Assembly: GCA_016946835.1 (NCBI GenBank)
Contig: JACVTC010000095.1
Span: 215,001 to 275,000, forward strand
Length of the DNA: 60,000 bases
Direction: 5' to 3'
DNA from: Neocallimastix lanati (nom. inval.)
Lineage: Eukaryota; Neocallimastigomycota; Neocallimastigomycetes; Neocallimastigales; Neocallimastigaceae
Shown: piece after piece, positions 31,973 through 45,147 of the stretch
How the letters are laid out: every line of letters starts with the position of its first letter
Numbering within the stretch: the first letter of the stretch is position 1
Translations under genes and position numbers: made by a program
Notes under the pieces: generated by a model
The model's input: the letters and a program-made list of their open reading frames with translations, nothing else
Told to the model about the DNA's origin: nothing
Database searches by the model: none

Positions 31973-32750
31973 CATATAAAGTGAAATATTTTAGTGAAAG
32001 TTTTAAAAATGAAAGAAATAATAAAAAATAGTAATTTAATTTTAATAATATTTAATTTAAATGAAATATGTTTTGTATTAAGAGAAAAAATAGAGACTTA
32101 TATGTGAGATATATATTATAATTAATAGAAAACAAAAAAATAAAATAAAAAACAAAACAAAACCAATTAAGCAGAAAAAAAATTATGGGCTTACTCTGCA
32201 TTCAATTATAGAGAGATTTTTTTCTATTATAGAAAGCTTTTCATTCAATGTAGCTAGTTTATATTGTGAATTTTTTTCTTTATTATTTAGTTAAAAATTA
32301 TTTTCATAAATATTGTTTTTAAATGTTTATTTTATTTTATTTCATTATTGTTATTTTTATAAATAATGGTGATTATGAGAATTAAGTATAATATAATAAT
32401 TGTAATGTTTATTAACAATTTTGAAAGATTTTTATAATTTTTGTATATATATTAACAATAAAGAGATATCGAATAATAAATAAATAAATAAATAAATATA
32501 TATATATAAATAAATAATTAAATAATAGAAAGTAAAAGTGTCATATATATAAATTAATAAAAAAGAATTAGTAAGTTTCCACACTTTTTTATTATATATA
32601 TTTATAAATAAAAAATTTCAATATCTGTTATTTTTAAATACCTATATCAGTTAAAAAGTTCGTAAGTCGTGATAATCCATGTGAAACTACTTCAACGAAT
32701 TCTCTATTTTCCCAGTTCTCTTTAATAAGAGAACTCAAATCAGAGTTCAT
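31592..32750 (-). CDS. BRK1: BRK1 (HSPC300), SCAR/WAVE complex subunit, with proline-rich tail
   Basis: Small coiled-coil subunit of the SCAR/WAVE complex that controls Arp2/3-driven actin assembly. Three exons on the minus strand: 32750-32642, 32277-32195, 31894-31592. They total 495 nt, giving 164 aa. Residues 1-64 match BRK1 closely: IKENWENREFVEVVSHGL and [20 protein letters not shown] correspond to the family's DWANREYIEII and [20 protein letters not shown]. BRK1 proteins normally stop at about 75 residues. Here about 100 more follow: a linker (TQSVLNGGDVANYGSQ...), then four runs of 4-8 prolines separated by Gly/Ala/Asn, ending PPPM. Such runs can bind profilin or SH3/EVH1 domains. The related WASH subunit CCDC53 was considered, but the NREF and LATLNEKL motifs favour BRK1. 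Exons 2 and 3 are joined in phase 0 by GT-AG sites. Confidence 0.85.
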
Positions 32751-33153
32751 TTTTTAATATATATATATTATACAATGTTTTTTAATATAAAAAATAATTT
32801 TAATAGAATTAATAAAGAAATAATTTTTTTTTTAAAAAAATTAAATTTATAAAAAAAAAAAAAAAAAAAAAATAAAGAATGGAAATATTTTAATATTTTA
32901 ATATATATATATGTTTGAAATGATAATTATTATTTAGATTATTTATGAAAATATACTTTTTTAAAAAAATATACGTACGGAGTTAAAAGAATAATAATTG
33001 TAAAGTTTGGAATAAAATAAAACTTTTCAAGTTTATTTTTAATTAAAAGTAATTTTTAATAATTTTTTTTAACATATAAAATCGAATTATTTTAAAATTT
33101 ATATATCAAATATATAATAAATAAAGTTTACATAAAAAAACAATTATGTAATA

Positions 33154-33188
<35 letters not shown>

Positions 33189-34536
33189 ATAATGTCAATA
33201 TTATATAGTTTATGATAGAAATTATGATAGTTTATATACGTATATATATTTTTTATGAATAAATTTTATAAATAATCAGGTTAATTAAACTTGATTGAAG
33301 TACTACTTTCTGAATTTATTTAAATATATTTATCCAATTCTTTTATATTTAATTTTAAATAATAGAAAAATGAAATATATATATTTATTGAAAGTATTAT
33401 ATAGTACTTTTATCCATTTCTTTTATATTTAATTTTAAATAATAGAAAAATGAAATATATACATTTATTGAAACTATTATTTAGTATTCTTATAATATAA
33501 TCCATTAAAATAATAATAAAATTTAATAATAAATTGAAAAAGAAAAAAAAAAAAAAAAACTATAGCAAAATAAATAAGTATAATAAAAGGAATACTATAT
33601 AATAATATTTTATAGAAGATTAGTGGTCCTTTTAGAAAATTTTGAACTAAAAAAAAATTATTATATGATATTGTTTGTAATATTATATTATAATTCTATA
33701 TATAATATAATATAATATAATATAATTTTTTTAAAAATTGAATAAAATTTTATAATATTATTATACTGTATAATGATGATAGCAATAATAATAATAATTA
33801 TAATAATAATAATGATATATAATATTTAACTATTATAAATATTTAAAATAAGAAGTATTTAAAATTTTTTATTATTTAATCATTTTTTTCAACATAAAAA
33901 CTGTAGTTTAAAAAGATTTTATGTGATACAAAAAAAATTAATATAATATTATTAATTATTTTATATAATTAAATTAATAATAGTAATATATAAAAGATTA
34001 TTAATTATTAATTCTAATAATTATTAATAAGGAAATAATATATATTAATATTTGATATAATAATTTTTTGATTTTTATTAATTTCATTATAAATGTACTA
34101 TTAAATTTTAATTAGTAGAAAAAAAAGGATAAAAAGACAGAGCATTATTAATAATAAAATATTTTGTTCCCTTATTATTATTATTATTTTTTTTAAATAA
34201 TTTTAATTAAAAGAATAAAAAGGAAATAATAGATATTACAAAAATATTAAGAAGAAATAATTCTTTATAAAATTCTATAATATTAATATACCTATTAATA
34301 AAAATAATTATTTTATTGGAATAAAAAAAAGAAATACATATTATAAACTAAATAAGAATTATCCATTTTCTTATTGGAAATATTATAAATTTATTTATAT
34401 ATTAAATATATAAATCAATTAATAAGTCTAATAAAATTATTGTTTCAAATTATATAATTATCAAGAATATAGTATTTTTTTTTTATTTTTTTTCGAAAGT
34501 GTTTTGTATACATTAAGAAAATAAAATTATTAGAGT
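32751..34536. other. Divergent intergenic region BRK1 / TUG-like gene
   Basis: 1.8 kb shared upstream region of two divergent genes. Very A/T-rich; it contains an 80-bp direct duplication (33331-33490). No gene or distinct regulatory motif was recognised. Confidence 0.6.
33331..33490. repeat. 80-bp direct tandem duplication
   Basis: Two adjacent copies start at 33331 (TATCCAATTC) and 33411 (TATCCATTTC). They share TTTTATATTTAATTTTAAAT and the sequence that follows, with only a few differences. Confidence 0.85.
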
Positions 34537-34664
34537 ATGTCTGCAACCGTTTTTATTACATTTCCTGATAATCGTAGAAAGGTATTTAATAATATATAAT
34601 AATTGAATTATTAACAATAAAATTAAAAATAATTTAATAATTATTTATTTTATTTTATTTGATA

Positions 34665-34707
<43 letters not shown>

Positions 34708-37700
34708 TTCATTAACAAAAAGTCATATAAGGTTACACCAATTATGACTCTTCAAACATTATTAACCAATGCTTGTAAAGATGCGAAGATTTCTAATCCT
34801 GAAAATTATACTCTAAAGTAATATTATACATTATATATATAAATACATATAAATAATGATACTATGTTATATCCCTTTTATTAGAAATTTTTAATTAAAA
34901 AACAAATTTATTAAAATTGATTTAAATTTTAAAAAATAATAGGGATAATCGTAAAGAATTAGATTTAACATTACCATTTCGTTTTACTAATCTTGCCCCG
35001 GGTGCAAAGTTAACATTGGTTAAATCAACTAAACGTATATATTTTTTGGCAATATTAAATTATAAATTTGTTATATATATTAATTAAATATAAAATTATA
35101 ATTTCTATTATTATTACTAATATTATTACTATTATTACTATTATTATTTATTAATATTGTTATTATTGTAATTTAATTTGTTATTATTGTAATATAAAAT
35201 CTAATTAATATTAATATAATATTTATAATAATAAACAAAATATACTATTTAACATATAAATAAATAAATGTTTATTTATTTATTTACAATTATAAGCAAT
35301 AAAAAAGAGTTCAAAGGTTTTAATTGCTTTACAAATGCCTGAAGGTGGAAGATTAAGTGATGAATTTTTAACAACAACATCATTATGGGATATATTGTTA
35401 CATTTTGAACAAAGATCAAGAGGGTATATATATAATAATTAATATATTTATATATATAATTTTTGATAATTATTGTTATTGATATTAATTTTTGAAAATT
35501 TGATAATAAATTATAGAGCAATGACTTTAACAAGAAAGGTTGAAAAAGAAAGTTCACCAAAGAACCCTTTAAAGAAATTATTGAAATCTGATAAATATGT
35601 TTATCTTCAACCAGTTTGCATAGTATTAAACAAAGAGGTAAAAATAAAAAATAAAACAATAAAAAAAAAAAATTTAACGTTCAAAATTAATTTTAGGAAT
35701 TTTAACATTTGAATAAAAATTAATATGACATATTAATTATTAGAACTAAAGAATAAATTCTGAAAAATATAAACATGAATTATTGATTATTATGAATTAA
35801 ATGGAAATTCTTTATATATATTATAATTTAATTTAATAGTATGGAACAATAGAGGATTTAAAAAAAACAACATTAAAGAGTGCGGGAATTAATGAAGATG
35901 TAATGATTAGAATGCTTTTTAAATTTACAGATAAATCATTAAATGATGTATTACCATTAATTGAAGCTGATATGTCAAATTCAGATAAAATATCAGAAAT
36001 ACCTTCGAAACAATCAAGTGGAAGTCAAATTAATTTATCATCCAATACAAGTTCAGTTAAACTAGAAGAAAGAAAACAATCAGTCCCTATTGTTAATTCT
36101 TCAACTGACAATGAAAATAAGAAGATAAAAATTCAAGATAATGACGTACAATTACCACAACCAATTCAACAACCAATTCAACAACCAATTCAACAACCAA
36201 TTCAACAACCAATTCAACAACCAATTCAACAACCAATTCAACAACCAATTAAGCAGTTAGTTCAACAACCAGTTGAACAACCAGTACCACAACCAATTCA
36301 GCAACCAGTTCAACAACCAGTTGAACAACCAGTACCACAACCAATTCAGCAACCAGTTCAACAACCAGTTGAACAACCAGTACCACAACCAATTCAGCAA
36401 CCAGTTCAACAACCAGTTCAACAACCAGTTGAACAATCAGTACCACAACCAATTCAGCAACCAGTTCAACAACCAGTTCAACAACCAGTACCACAACCAA
36501 TTCAGCAACCAGTTCAACAACTAATCCAACAACCAATTCAACAACCAGTACAACAAATTGTAAATCAGAATAATTTAAATGATACTGAAAAAGTGAGTGT
36601 TAAACCACCACTATCAAAAAAAGAAGATATTCCAACAAGTAAAAGCAACGATAAATTAAATTCTATTGGTGAAAATGAAGTAATTAATGGAAAAATTGAA
36701 AGAAATATTAAATTTTATAATCCACCAAAAGATAATTCTAATCAATCTAATAGAAGTAATATAAATATAATTTTTTTATAACATAATATTATTTTTTTGT
36801 TTATTATTACTATTATTATTATCATTATTATTAGGTATCATATTTATTTAAATGATAAAATATTATTATTATTAAATTTATTTTCGATGATAGTTGAACT
36901 TCCAGATTCATTTTTTGAACTTTCGCAATTTGAAATGAGACTTTTAATTAGTCAACAAACTAAAAAACAAAAGGAATTGGAAAATATGCCATTAAAAACA
37001 AAGGCTATGAGAGAACAAGAAGATGAACAAAAAAGAAAGAAATATCCAAAGGTATTATTTACCTATTTATTTATTTATTTTTCTTTGATAATTATACATA
37101 ATTGATAATAACGGTAATGAAATTTATTAATTATTAATCAATAATAATTATAATACAAAAAATAGTGTCTTATTCGTGTAAAATTCCCAAATAGAACTAT
37201 GGTTGAATTTACTTTTTTATCAAATGAATTAGGTAATTTATATATATATATATATATATTTTATTTATCGATTTTTTTTTCAAATTATTTTATTTTTATT
37301 TTATAATTCTTCAAAATCATAATAATGTTTTTCTATTATCTAATTTATTTATTCATTTAAAATAGTTTCTGACTTATACAAAGAAGTTGAATCAGTTCTT
37401 TTCACAAAAGAAAAAGAATTTTATTTATATACTACACCACCAAAGGTTGTATTATCTGATAAGACACAAACTTTATGGAAAGCTGGACTTGTACCATCTT
37501 CAAATGTCTATTTCAACTGGACAAATGAAAAGGATAAAGAAAAAGGTATTTAATATTTTTTTTTGTATTCTGTAGATATTTTTAATTATTTTTATTTTTT
37601 AGTATATGCTATTAAAATTCTAAATATATTATTTCATATCCAAAGTAAAAAAATATTTAGCACCTGAATTTGAAAAACAACTTCAAGATTTAATTATAGA

Positions 37701-38053
37701 GGATGTTCCTATTAATATTCCAAATCAACGTATAAATGGTGGACATACATTATCTAGTAGTGGTAGTGGTAATACATTAAGTAGTAAAAGTAGTGGTTAT
37801 AGATCAAACTCTGGTGGTACAAGTATGTTAATTTTATTAAATATTATTAAGTGAAATATAAATAAATAAATAAATAAATAAATAAAATATACATATATAT
37901 ATATATACATATTATACATATTATACATATTATACATATTTAATAAAATTTTATTTATTAATATTAATAATAGGACTGGGTTCAAATGATAATAATAATT
38001 CAGATGATAAAAAATCAAAATTGAAGATGCCAAAATGGTTTAAATTACAATAA
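34537..38053 (+). CDS. TUG/ASPSCR1-like UBX-domain protein
   Basis: Member of the TUG (ASPSCR1) family of p97/Cdc48 cofactors that act in membrane traffic. Eleven exons: 34537-34581, 34723-34817, 34943-35034, 35297-35423, 35517-35637, 35840-36755, 36894-37051, 37166-37232, 37366-37545, 37646-37822, 37974-38053. They total 2058 nt, giving 685 aa (human 553). Order: N-terminal ubiquitin-like domain (VFITFPDNRRK, LTLPFRFTNLAPGAKLTLV); a second ubiquitin-like region (SSKVLIALQMPEGGRL); a low-complexity insert rich in Gln-Pro (about residues 270-400); the conserved PDSFFELS segment; a UBX-like domain (CLIRVKFPNRTMVEF, YLYTTPPKVVLSDKTQTL); and the C-terminal MPKWFKLQ, which matches the family's VPKWLKLP. 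The Gln-Pro insert explains the extra length. Complete. Confidence 0.92.
36145..36560 (+). repeat. Coding minisatellite (Gln-Pro repeats) in TUG-like gene
   Basis: CAACCAATTCAA/CAACCAGTTCAA 12-mers form repeats of QPIQ, QPVQ, QPVE and QPVPQ. A higher-order unit of about 60 bp (PVQQPVEQPVPQPIQQ) recurs from about 36255. The frame stays open on both strands, which is a by-product of the composition. Confidence 0.9.
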
Positions 38054-38331
38054 TTTATTTTTATTCATTCAATTATTATTGTTGTTATTTTTTATTTTTA
38101 TTATTATTAATTACAAAATAAATAGAAATAAAATAACATAATTATTATGTTAAAAAAAATATTAATAAAATGATTTTTTTTAATCAGTAATATGTAATAA
38201 TAAATAATAATATAAAAGAAATAAATATATGTATATATATAAATAATATTATCAAAATAAATTTTAAATCTATATGATTATTTTTATTTTTTATTTTATT
38301 TAAGATAAATAAATATAAAATATAAAATTTA

Positions 38332-38371
<40 letters not shown>

Positions 38372-38526
38372 GTATTACTATTATAATTTTATATATTATT
38401 ATTGAATAATTAATGACAATTACAGCCCTAACTATATATGATGAAAAATGAAACTTTTAAATAAATTAAAATAATTTTATTTTATTTTATTTTATTACTA
38501 TTATTATTATTATTATTTTAATAACA
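38054..38526. other. TUG-like gene 3' flank
   Basis: A/T-rich with an ATT microsatellite at about 38332-38370 and a TTTTA tract just before the LINE fragment. No gene was seen. Confidence 0.6.
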
Positions 38527-38945
38527 CATGTTCCTTCGTGGTGGAACTTTAGCTTTAAATGTGCTACATTTCGATAGAGGGGAACAGATACAATTACCGA
38601 TAAGGTATAATGATTATACAGGATCATCATCTATTTCTACCAAGGGTGAATCTCGCATTAGTAGTTCAATAAATGATGAATCCGGGGAAAGTTTAGAGGA
38701 CACCACACTATCTATTTTAAAGATGTTACTAAGTTTTATTATTTTTTTTTTTTTGGTAGGAAGGGGAAATTCCCGAATAGTACAACTTGCCGAAATACAT
38801 AGTAATTTTGAGCTTTTTTGTTTTTTATTTTTTTAACTTTTATTTTTATTTTTAATTTCAAATGTACTTTTTACCTACATGTATTTTGTATAATAAAATT
38901 AATAAACTCATGGAAGTGTATTCTCTTCCTGTCTATAAAAAAAAA
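38527..38945 (+). mobile_element. 5'-truncated, internally deleted LINE copy
   Basis: It matches the last ~600 bp of the full-length element closely: LRGGTLALNVLHFDRGEQ corresponds to LLGGTLVLNELHFDSGEQ, and SSSINDESGESLEDTTLSIL is nearly identical. About 170 bp (equivalent to 14711-14882) are deleted, including the TKSVD block. A T-run causes a frameshift before the normal stop. The 3' UTR with TGGAAGTGTATTCTCTTCC is conserved and ends in a short A9 tail (38937-38945). TTTAATAA occurs on both sides and may be a short target duplication, but such A/T words are common here. Confidence 0.88.
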
Positions 38946-39120
38946 TTTATTTAATAATATATATTAATTACTAATATTATAGTATATGGTAAATTTTATA
39001 ATAAATTGTTTTAGATTATCATAATTTTTATAATTAAATACATATATATTTATAAGTTTCGAAATCTTAAATTCTTTAATAGATTAAAACATATTGATAA
39101 ATTATATATACAATCTTTTT

Positions 39121-39180
<60 letters not shown>

Positions 39181-40742
39181 TAAAAAAGAGGCTATATGAA
39201 ATGAATAATGTGAATAGGATGAGATAAAATTTTTATTCAAATTTATGTAGAATTGGAGGAAATATAACATTTAATTTTTTTTTTTTTTTTTAAATAAATA
39301 TTTGTTTTTACGTGCCTTTAATCATTTGAAATTCGTTCTAAATGTCAAATATTTATAGCATTAATATCCATGAATAATTTGGGGATAAAAAAAAAAAAGA
39401 CCTATTAATATTAATATCATATTTCTTTTGAAGAAATAAATGAAAACGTATTATTAATTAAAAATGATTAATATTACATTATATCTAAACTTTATTAATA
39501 TATATATATTTTTTAGAAAATTATATATTAAAATATATTAAATTATTATTGAATTAATATTTAAAAGATTTAAAGCATAGTTATTTACATTCTATATAAT
39601 TATATATATTTTAAAAATATATTTAATTTTCCTTTTTTTTTTTTTTTTGCTAGTTAAAAATTATATATTTATAATATATAATACTCTATATATTCGTGGC
39701 TTGATTATTAAATTAATATACCAATATTTTTACATTCATATATAAAATGAGTTTAATTATAGTTTTACAAATAGGAATTTTATTTTATTTTATTTTATTT
39801 TTAAACTTTTTTTAAAATTAAAAAAAAAATTAAAATTATAAAAGCGAGTTTATTATTATATTATACAATTAATTGAAATTAATATAAATGTATAGTTATA
39901 TTTTATATTTTATATTTTATTTTATTTTATTTTTTCTTTTACTTGGAAATTTATTTTTATTTTTATTTTAAAAGTTTAATTAATATAATTTTTAAAATTA
40001 TTATAGAAAGCTTTTTAAATAAATAAATAAATAAATGAATAAATAAATAGATAAATAAATAAATAAATAAATATTTATTTATTTGCTGTTGTTACTTTTA
40101 TTACTCCACTTCAGATTTTTTTTTTTTTCTTTTTAATTTAAAAGAATAAAAAAAAAAAAATCTTGATTCTTTATAAGAAATAAAAATCTTGATTTATAAA
40201 ATCTAAAACCAAGAAAATATAGTGTAAATTATATTATTTAAGTTCAATGGAATATATAATGTAATATATGAATATGAAAATAATTGTGGATTTTAAAATT
40301 TGAAATGTATTTTACAATTACGTTATAATCTGGAAATTAAAAAAAAAAAAAATTATATTGATTTTATTGAAGATAATTTATATTAACATAAAGATAAAAC
40401 AAAACCAAAAAAAAAAAAAAAAAAAATTATATTGATTTTATTGAAGATAATTTATATTAACATAAAGATAAAACAAAACCCAAAAAAAAAAAAAAAAAAA
40501 ACGAAACAAAACGAAACAAACAACAACAAAGAATAAAAAAAAAAATAAATTTTTTTATAATAATTTGTCGAATTTCATTTACTATTTATAAAAATTAATA
40601 TTTTCAAATTTTCAACCAAATTAAAATTAATACTTACATTAATATTTTTAATCTTTTATTTAAAAATTAAATAATACATTTGAAATTAAGAAAATCATTT
40701 AATAAATAATTGAATTAAAATTATTTTTTTACTTATTATCAA
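38946..40742. other. 1.8-kb AT-rich spacer
   Basis: Holds a poly-T run of nearly 50 (39129-39176), poly-A/T blocks, TAAA tracts near 40020-40075 and a 75-bp tandem duplication (40338-40502). No gene was seen. The last part is presumably the PWWP-like gene promoter. Confidence 0.6.
40338..40502. repeat. 75-bp direct tandem duplication
   Basis: ATTATATTGATTTTATTGAA starts at 40352 and again at 40427. Both copies continue through AACATAAAGATAAAACAAAA and are separated by poly-A runs. Confidence 0.88.
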
Positions 40743-43074
40743 ATGTTTCGAAAAGAAGTAAGTAATAATGCCATATATTCAAAATTTCATAAAAAATTTG
40801 GAAAAATAAATTATCCATCACAAATTTCACCACCAATTAAACCAAAAAAAGGAAAATCAAGAAGAAAAGTAGTTTTTGTTAATCCGGATGATGATCACTG
40901 CTTGTATTGTAATTATCAATAAATATATCATACAATATAATGATAAAAACAATAAATAATAAATAATAAATAATAAATAATAAATAATAAATAATAAATA
41001 ATAAATAATAAATAATAAATTTAGTAAAGATAATTTACTTATTCAAACTGTAATATATATCAAAGGGTGGCCAGCAATTGTAGTACCGGAAACTGAATAT
41101 AATTTATTTAAACAATCATATGACAATAGTAATAATTTCAAAATTCCAAGTATGTATATTTTTAAATAATAAAAATATATTTTTTTTCATATATTGAAAA
41201 TTATAAATGTTAATTCTTTATGAATAATTATATATATATTCTTTATGAATAATTATATATATATTTAATTAAATAAATTTTAAGATGAAAATGAAATTTT
41301 AGTTTGTTACTTCGAAGATGGCTCATTGTAAATATATATTTATATATATAATAAGATTATGTAGTTTATATTATTTAATACTTAATTGTTAATATAATTA
41401 TTATTAATTATTATTATTAATAATATTGTTTATGACGAAATTATTAGCTCTGTAATACCAGAATCAGACTCAGTACCGTTTAATCCAACAACAGCACCAT
41501 ATACAAAATATTTAAATGATCCCAATATATCATTTGCATTTAAGAATGATAAGGCAGTAAAATTGGCAAAATTATATTTAGAAACTGGAGAATTGCCATC
41601 ATCATTTTTATGGTTAAAAGATGTTCCATCAGATGATCGAGATAAAGATGATAAATTATTTGAGAGAAATACATTAGAAGATAGAAAAAAGAAAATGATA
41701 AATAATCCATATATTCAAAAACGTAGGGATAAAAAAGAAAAGGACTTATTAAAAAAGGTAATAATAATATTTAATAAATTTCTTATATTTGAGATTTTAT
41801 ATTATATTTTAATATTAATTTTTCAATAATTAATTCAAATATTTAGTCACCAAAATTTCAGAATAAACCTAATCCATTGGTAAAATTGTCTAATATTAAA
41901 AATACGCAGACACAAGAATTTAAACATAACAAATTAAATGAAATGAAAAATCAGAAACAACATACATATAATAATGGATTAATGAAGCATATAAATAAAC
42001 CAAATGATTCCGTTATATCTTCTGATAAAAATGACACCAATTTAATACATCATAATCATCCTATTAAAAATGAGATGAATCGAATAAATAAATCATATAA
42101 TACTACCTCTTCAACCTTAACTAATGGAAATGTAAATAATAACAATAATAATAATAATATTAATAATTTTGATAATTCCAATGGCAATGTAAATTATAAT
42201 AATGGTAAAAATGATTTATTAAAATCAAATTCATCTATGATGAAGACATCTAATAAATATAAAAATATGGAATATGATAATAATTCTACTATACCCTTAA
42301 ACACAATGAAATCTCATAGTTCTAGTGAGACAATTAATTATGATATTAAAGATGATAATTCTTCTTCCAGTAGTGGTATTGTAATGAGACCTAGAAGAGT
42401 ATCTATAAATAATAAAGAAAAGAATAGAAAAGAAAATCAAGAAATAAATAAAGAAATAAATAAAGAAACAACTAAAGAAATAACTAAAGAAATGAATAAA
42501 CATATGAATAGAGAAATAAATGGAGAAACCTGTTTAATTAATGAAAATGATGAAGTTATATTACCGGGATTTTTGACAAAACCAATAATATTTAAAAAGC
42601 AAAAATGTAAGATAGATATTATTTTTATTAAAAATATTGTAATCTTATGTTTATATTTATTATATATTCTTTTGTAAACATTTCAATATCAATAATTGAA
42701 ATTTATTATTTTTTATATTTTTAATAATTAGTACAAGATGATCCAGAAGCACTATCCATTTTTCCAGAACTTAGAAAGAAACGACTTAAAAGGACATTTG
42801 ATGGTAAATAATTTAATAACTGAAAGAAAGAAAAAATTTTTATAAAACATTATATTTACTTTTAATATATATAAATAAGAATATAATATATATGTTATAT
42901 TTTTATTTATTTATTTATTTATTTTTTTATCTAAAAATATTAATAAATATTTATTATATATATATATATATTTTAGAAGTTAACAATTTAATTAATCAAT
43001 CTGTTGATACCATAAATTCATCAAAAAATAAAAACATTTTTCCAATACCACCAATTCATATTTCAGATATATGA
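40743..43074 (+). CDS. PWWP-like domain protein, Asn/Lys-rich
   Basis: Probable chromatin-associated protein. Seven exons: 40743-40903, 41025-41149, 41285-41327, 41448-41757, 41847-42606, 42732-42803, 42977-43074. They total 1569 nt, giving 522 aa. Residues about 45-150 resemble a PWWP domain: IKGWPAIVVPE (W69, P70), then NEILVCYFEDGSFSVIPESD and VPFNPTTAPYTKYL, the usual order of beta-barrel core and helical part. PWWP domains bind methylated histone tails and DNA. The remaining ~370 residues are low-complexity, rich in Asn, Lys and Ser, with a basic segment near the C-terminus (FPELRKKRLKRTF) that could be a nuclear signal. No catalytic domain was seen. The PWWP call rests on motif resemblance only; exon phases close without conflict. 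Confidence 0.72.
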
Positions 43075-44195
<1,121 letters not shown>

Positions 44196-44201
<6 letters not shown>

Positions 44202-44436
44202 CTTTGATTTAAAACCACTGAAGTATCTATCTGAAATTTCTTTTAATTTTTGTTGAGCTGTTTCTGGATTTTCTAATTCAATACCTTGAACTGGAGTAAA
44301 AGCAATAGAAGATGATAAACCTGAAGTTGCACCTGATGTTCCACCCATCATACGTTGACGTTTTGGATTAAGCTTAACTATTAATATTTTTTGTTTTTTT
44401 TTAAAAAAATAATTAAGAAGAAAAGAAAAATTATAA

Positions 44437-44471
<35 letters not shown>

Positions 44472-45112
44472 TCAAATTTTATTATACTATTTTTTTTTAG
44501 GAAATAATTTATATTAATTTATATAAATAGAAAAATAGTAAAAAAAAAAAAATTTTTTTTTTAATTAATAATTACTTTTAGTTCTAGGATCATTTTGGAA
44601 AGCTCTAATTTTACCGCTTTGTCTAATTAAACCAAGTCCTTCCGTTGAATCAATTCCTGATACTTCATCTTCTTGAACACCAAAAATCATTCTATTTTGG
44701 GCTCTTCTAAGTTCAGTAACAGCATAAGATTCTTTCATTCTTCTTACTCTGTTTATATTAAAAATTATTATTTATTATTATTTTTTTTTTTTTAATTAGT
44801 ATTATTTAATATATATATTTTATTTTTAAAACAATTTATATTTTCATATTTTTTTTTTTTTTATTTTTTTTTTTTTTAATTAAATCAAATAAGATATATG
44901 TTATACCTTTTACCACCACGTCTCTTTTTTGGACCATCATCTGGGATTGGTAAAGCTTTAACTGTTTTACCTGGTGGTGGTTCTTGCATCTTTTCAATTT
45001 TCTTTTCTACTTCTTCTAATAATTTTCTACCAACGGAACCATCCATAGCTTCTCTACTTCTATCAATACGAGCAGCAAGTGTAACTCTTTAAATATAATT
45101 ATTAATAAATAA

Positions 45113-45147
<35 letters not shown>

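Noticed and set aside
31592-32750. WASH complex subunit CCDC53 as identity
   Set aside because: It has a similar coiled-coil fold and often a proline-rich part, but NREF and KLATLNEKL match BRK1 much better.
36249-36536. Val/Leu/Glu-rich minus-strand frame and Asn/Gln-rich + frame over the Gln-Pro repeat
   Set aside because: Alternate-frame readings of the coding minisatellite; the TUG-like frame is supported by flanking conserved domains.
38528-38836. Independent 102-aa gene
   Set aside because: It is a truncated, internally deleted and frameshifted LINE copy.
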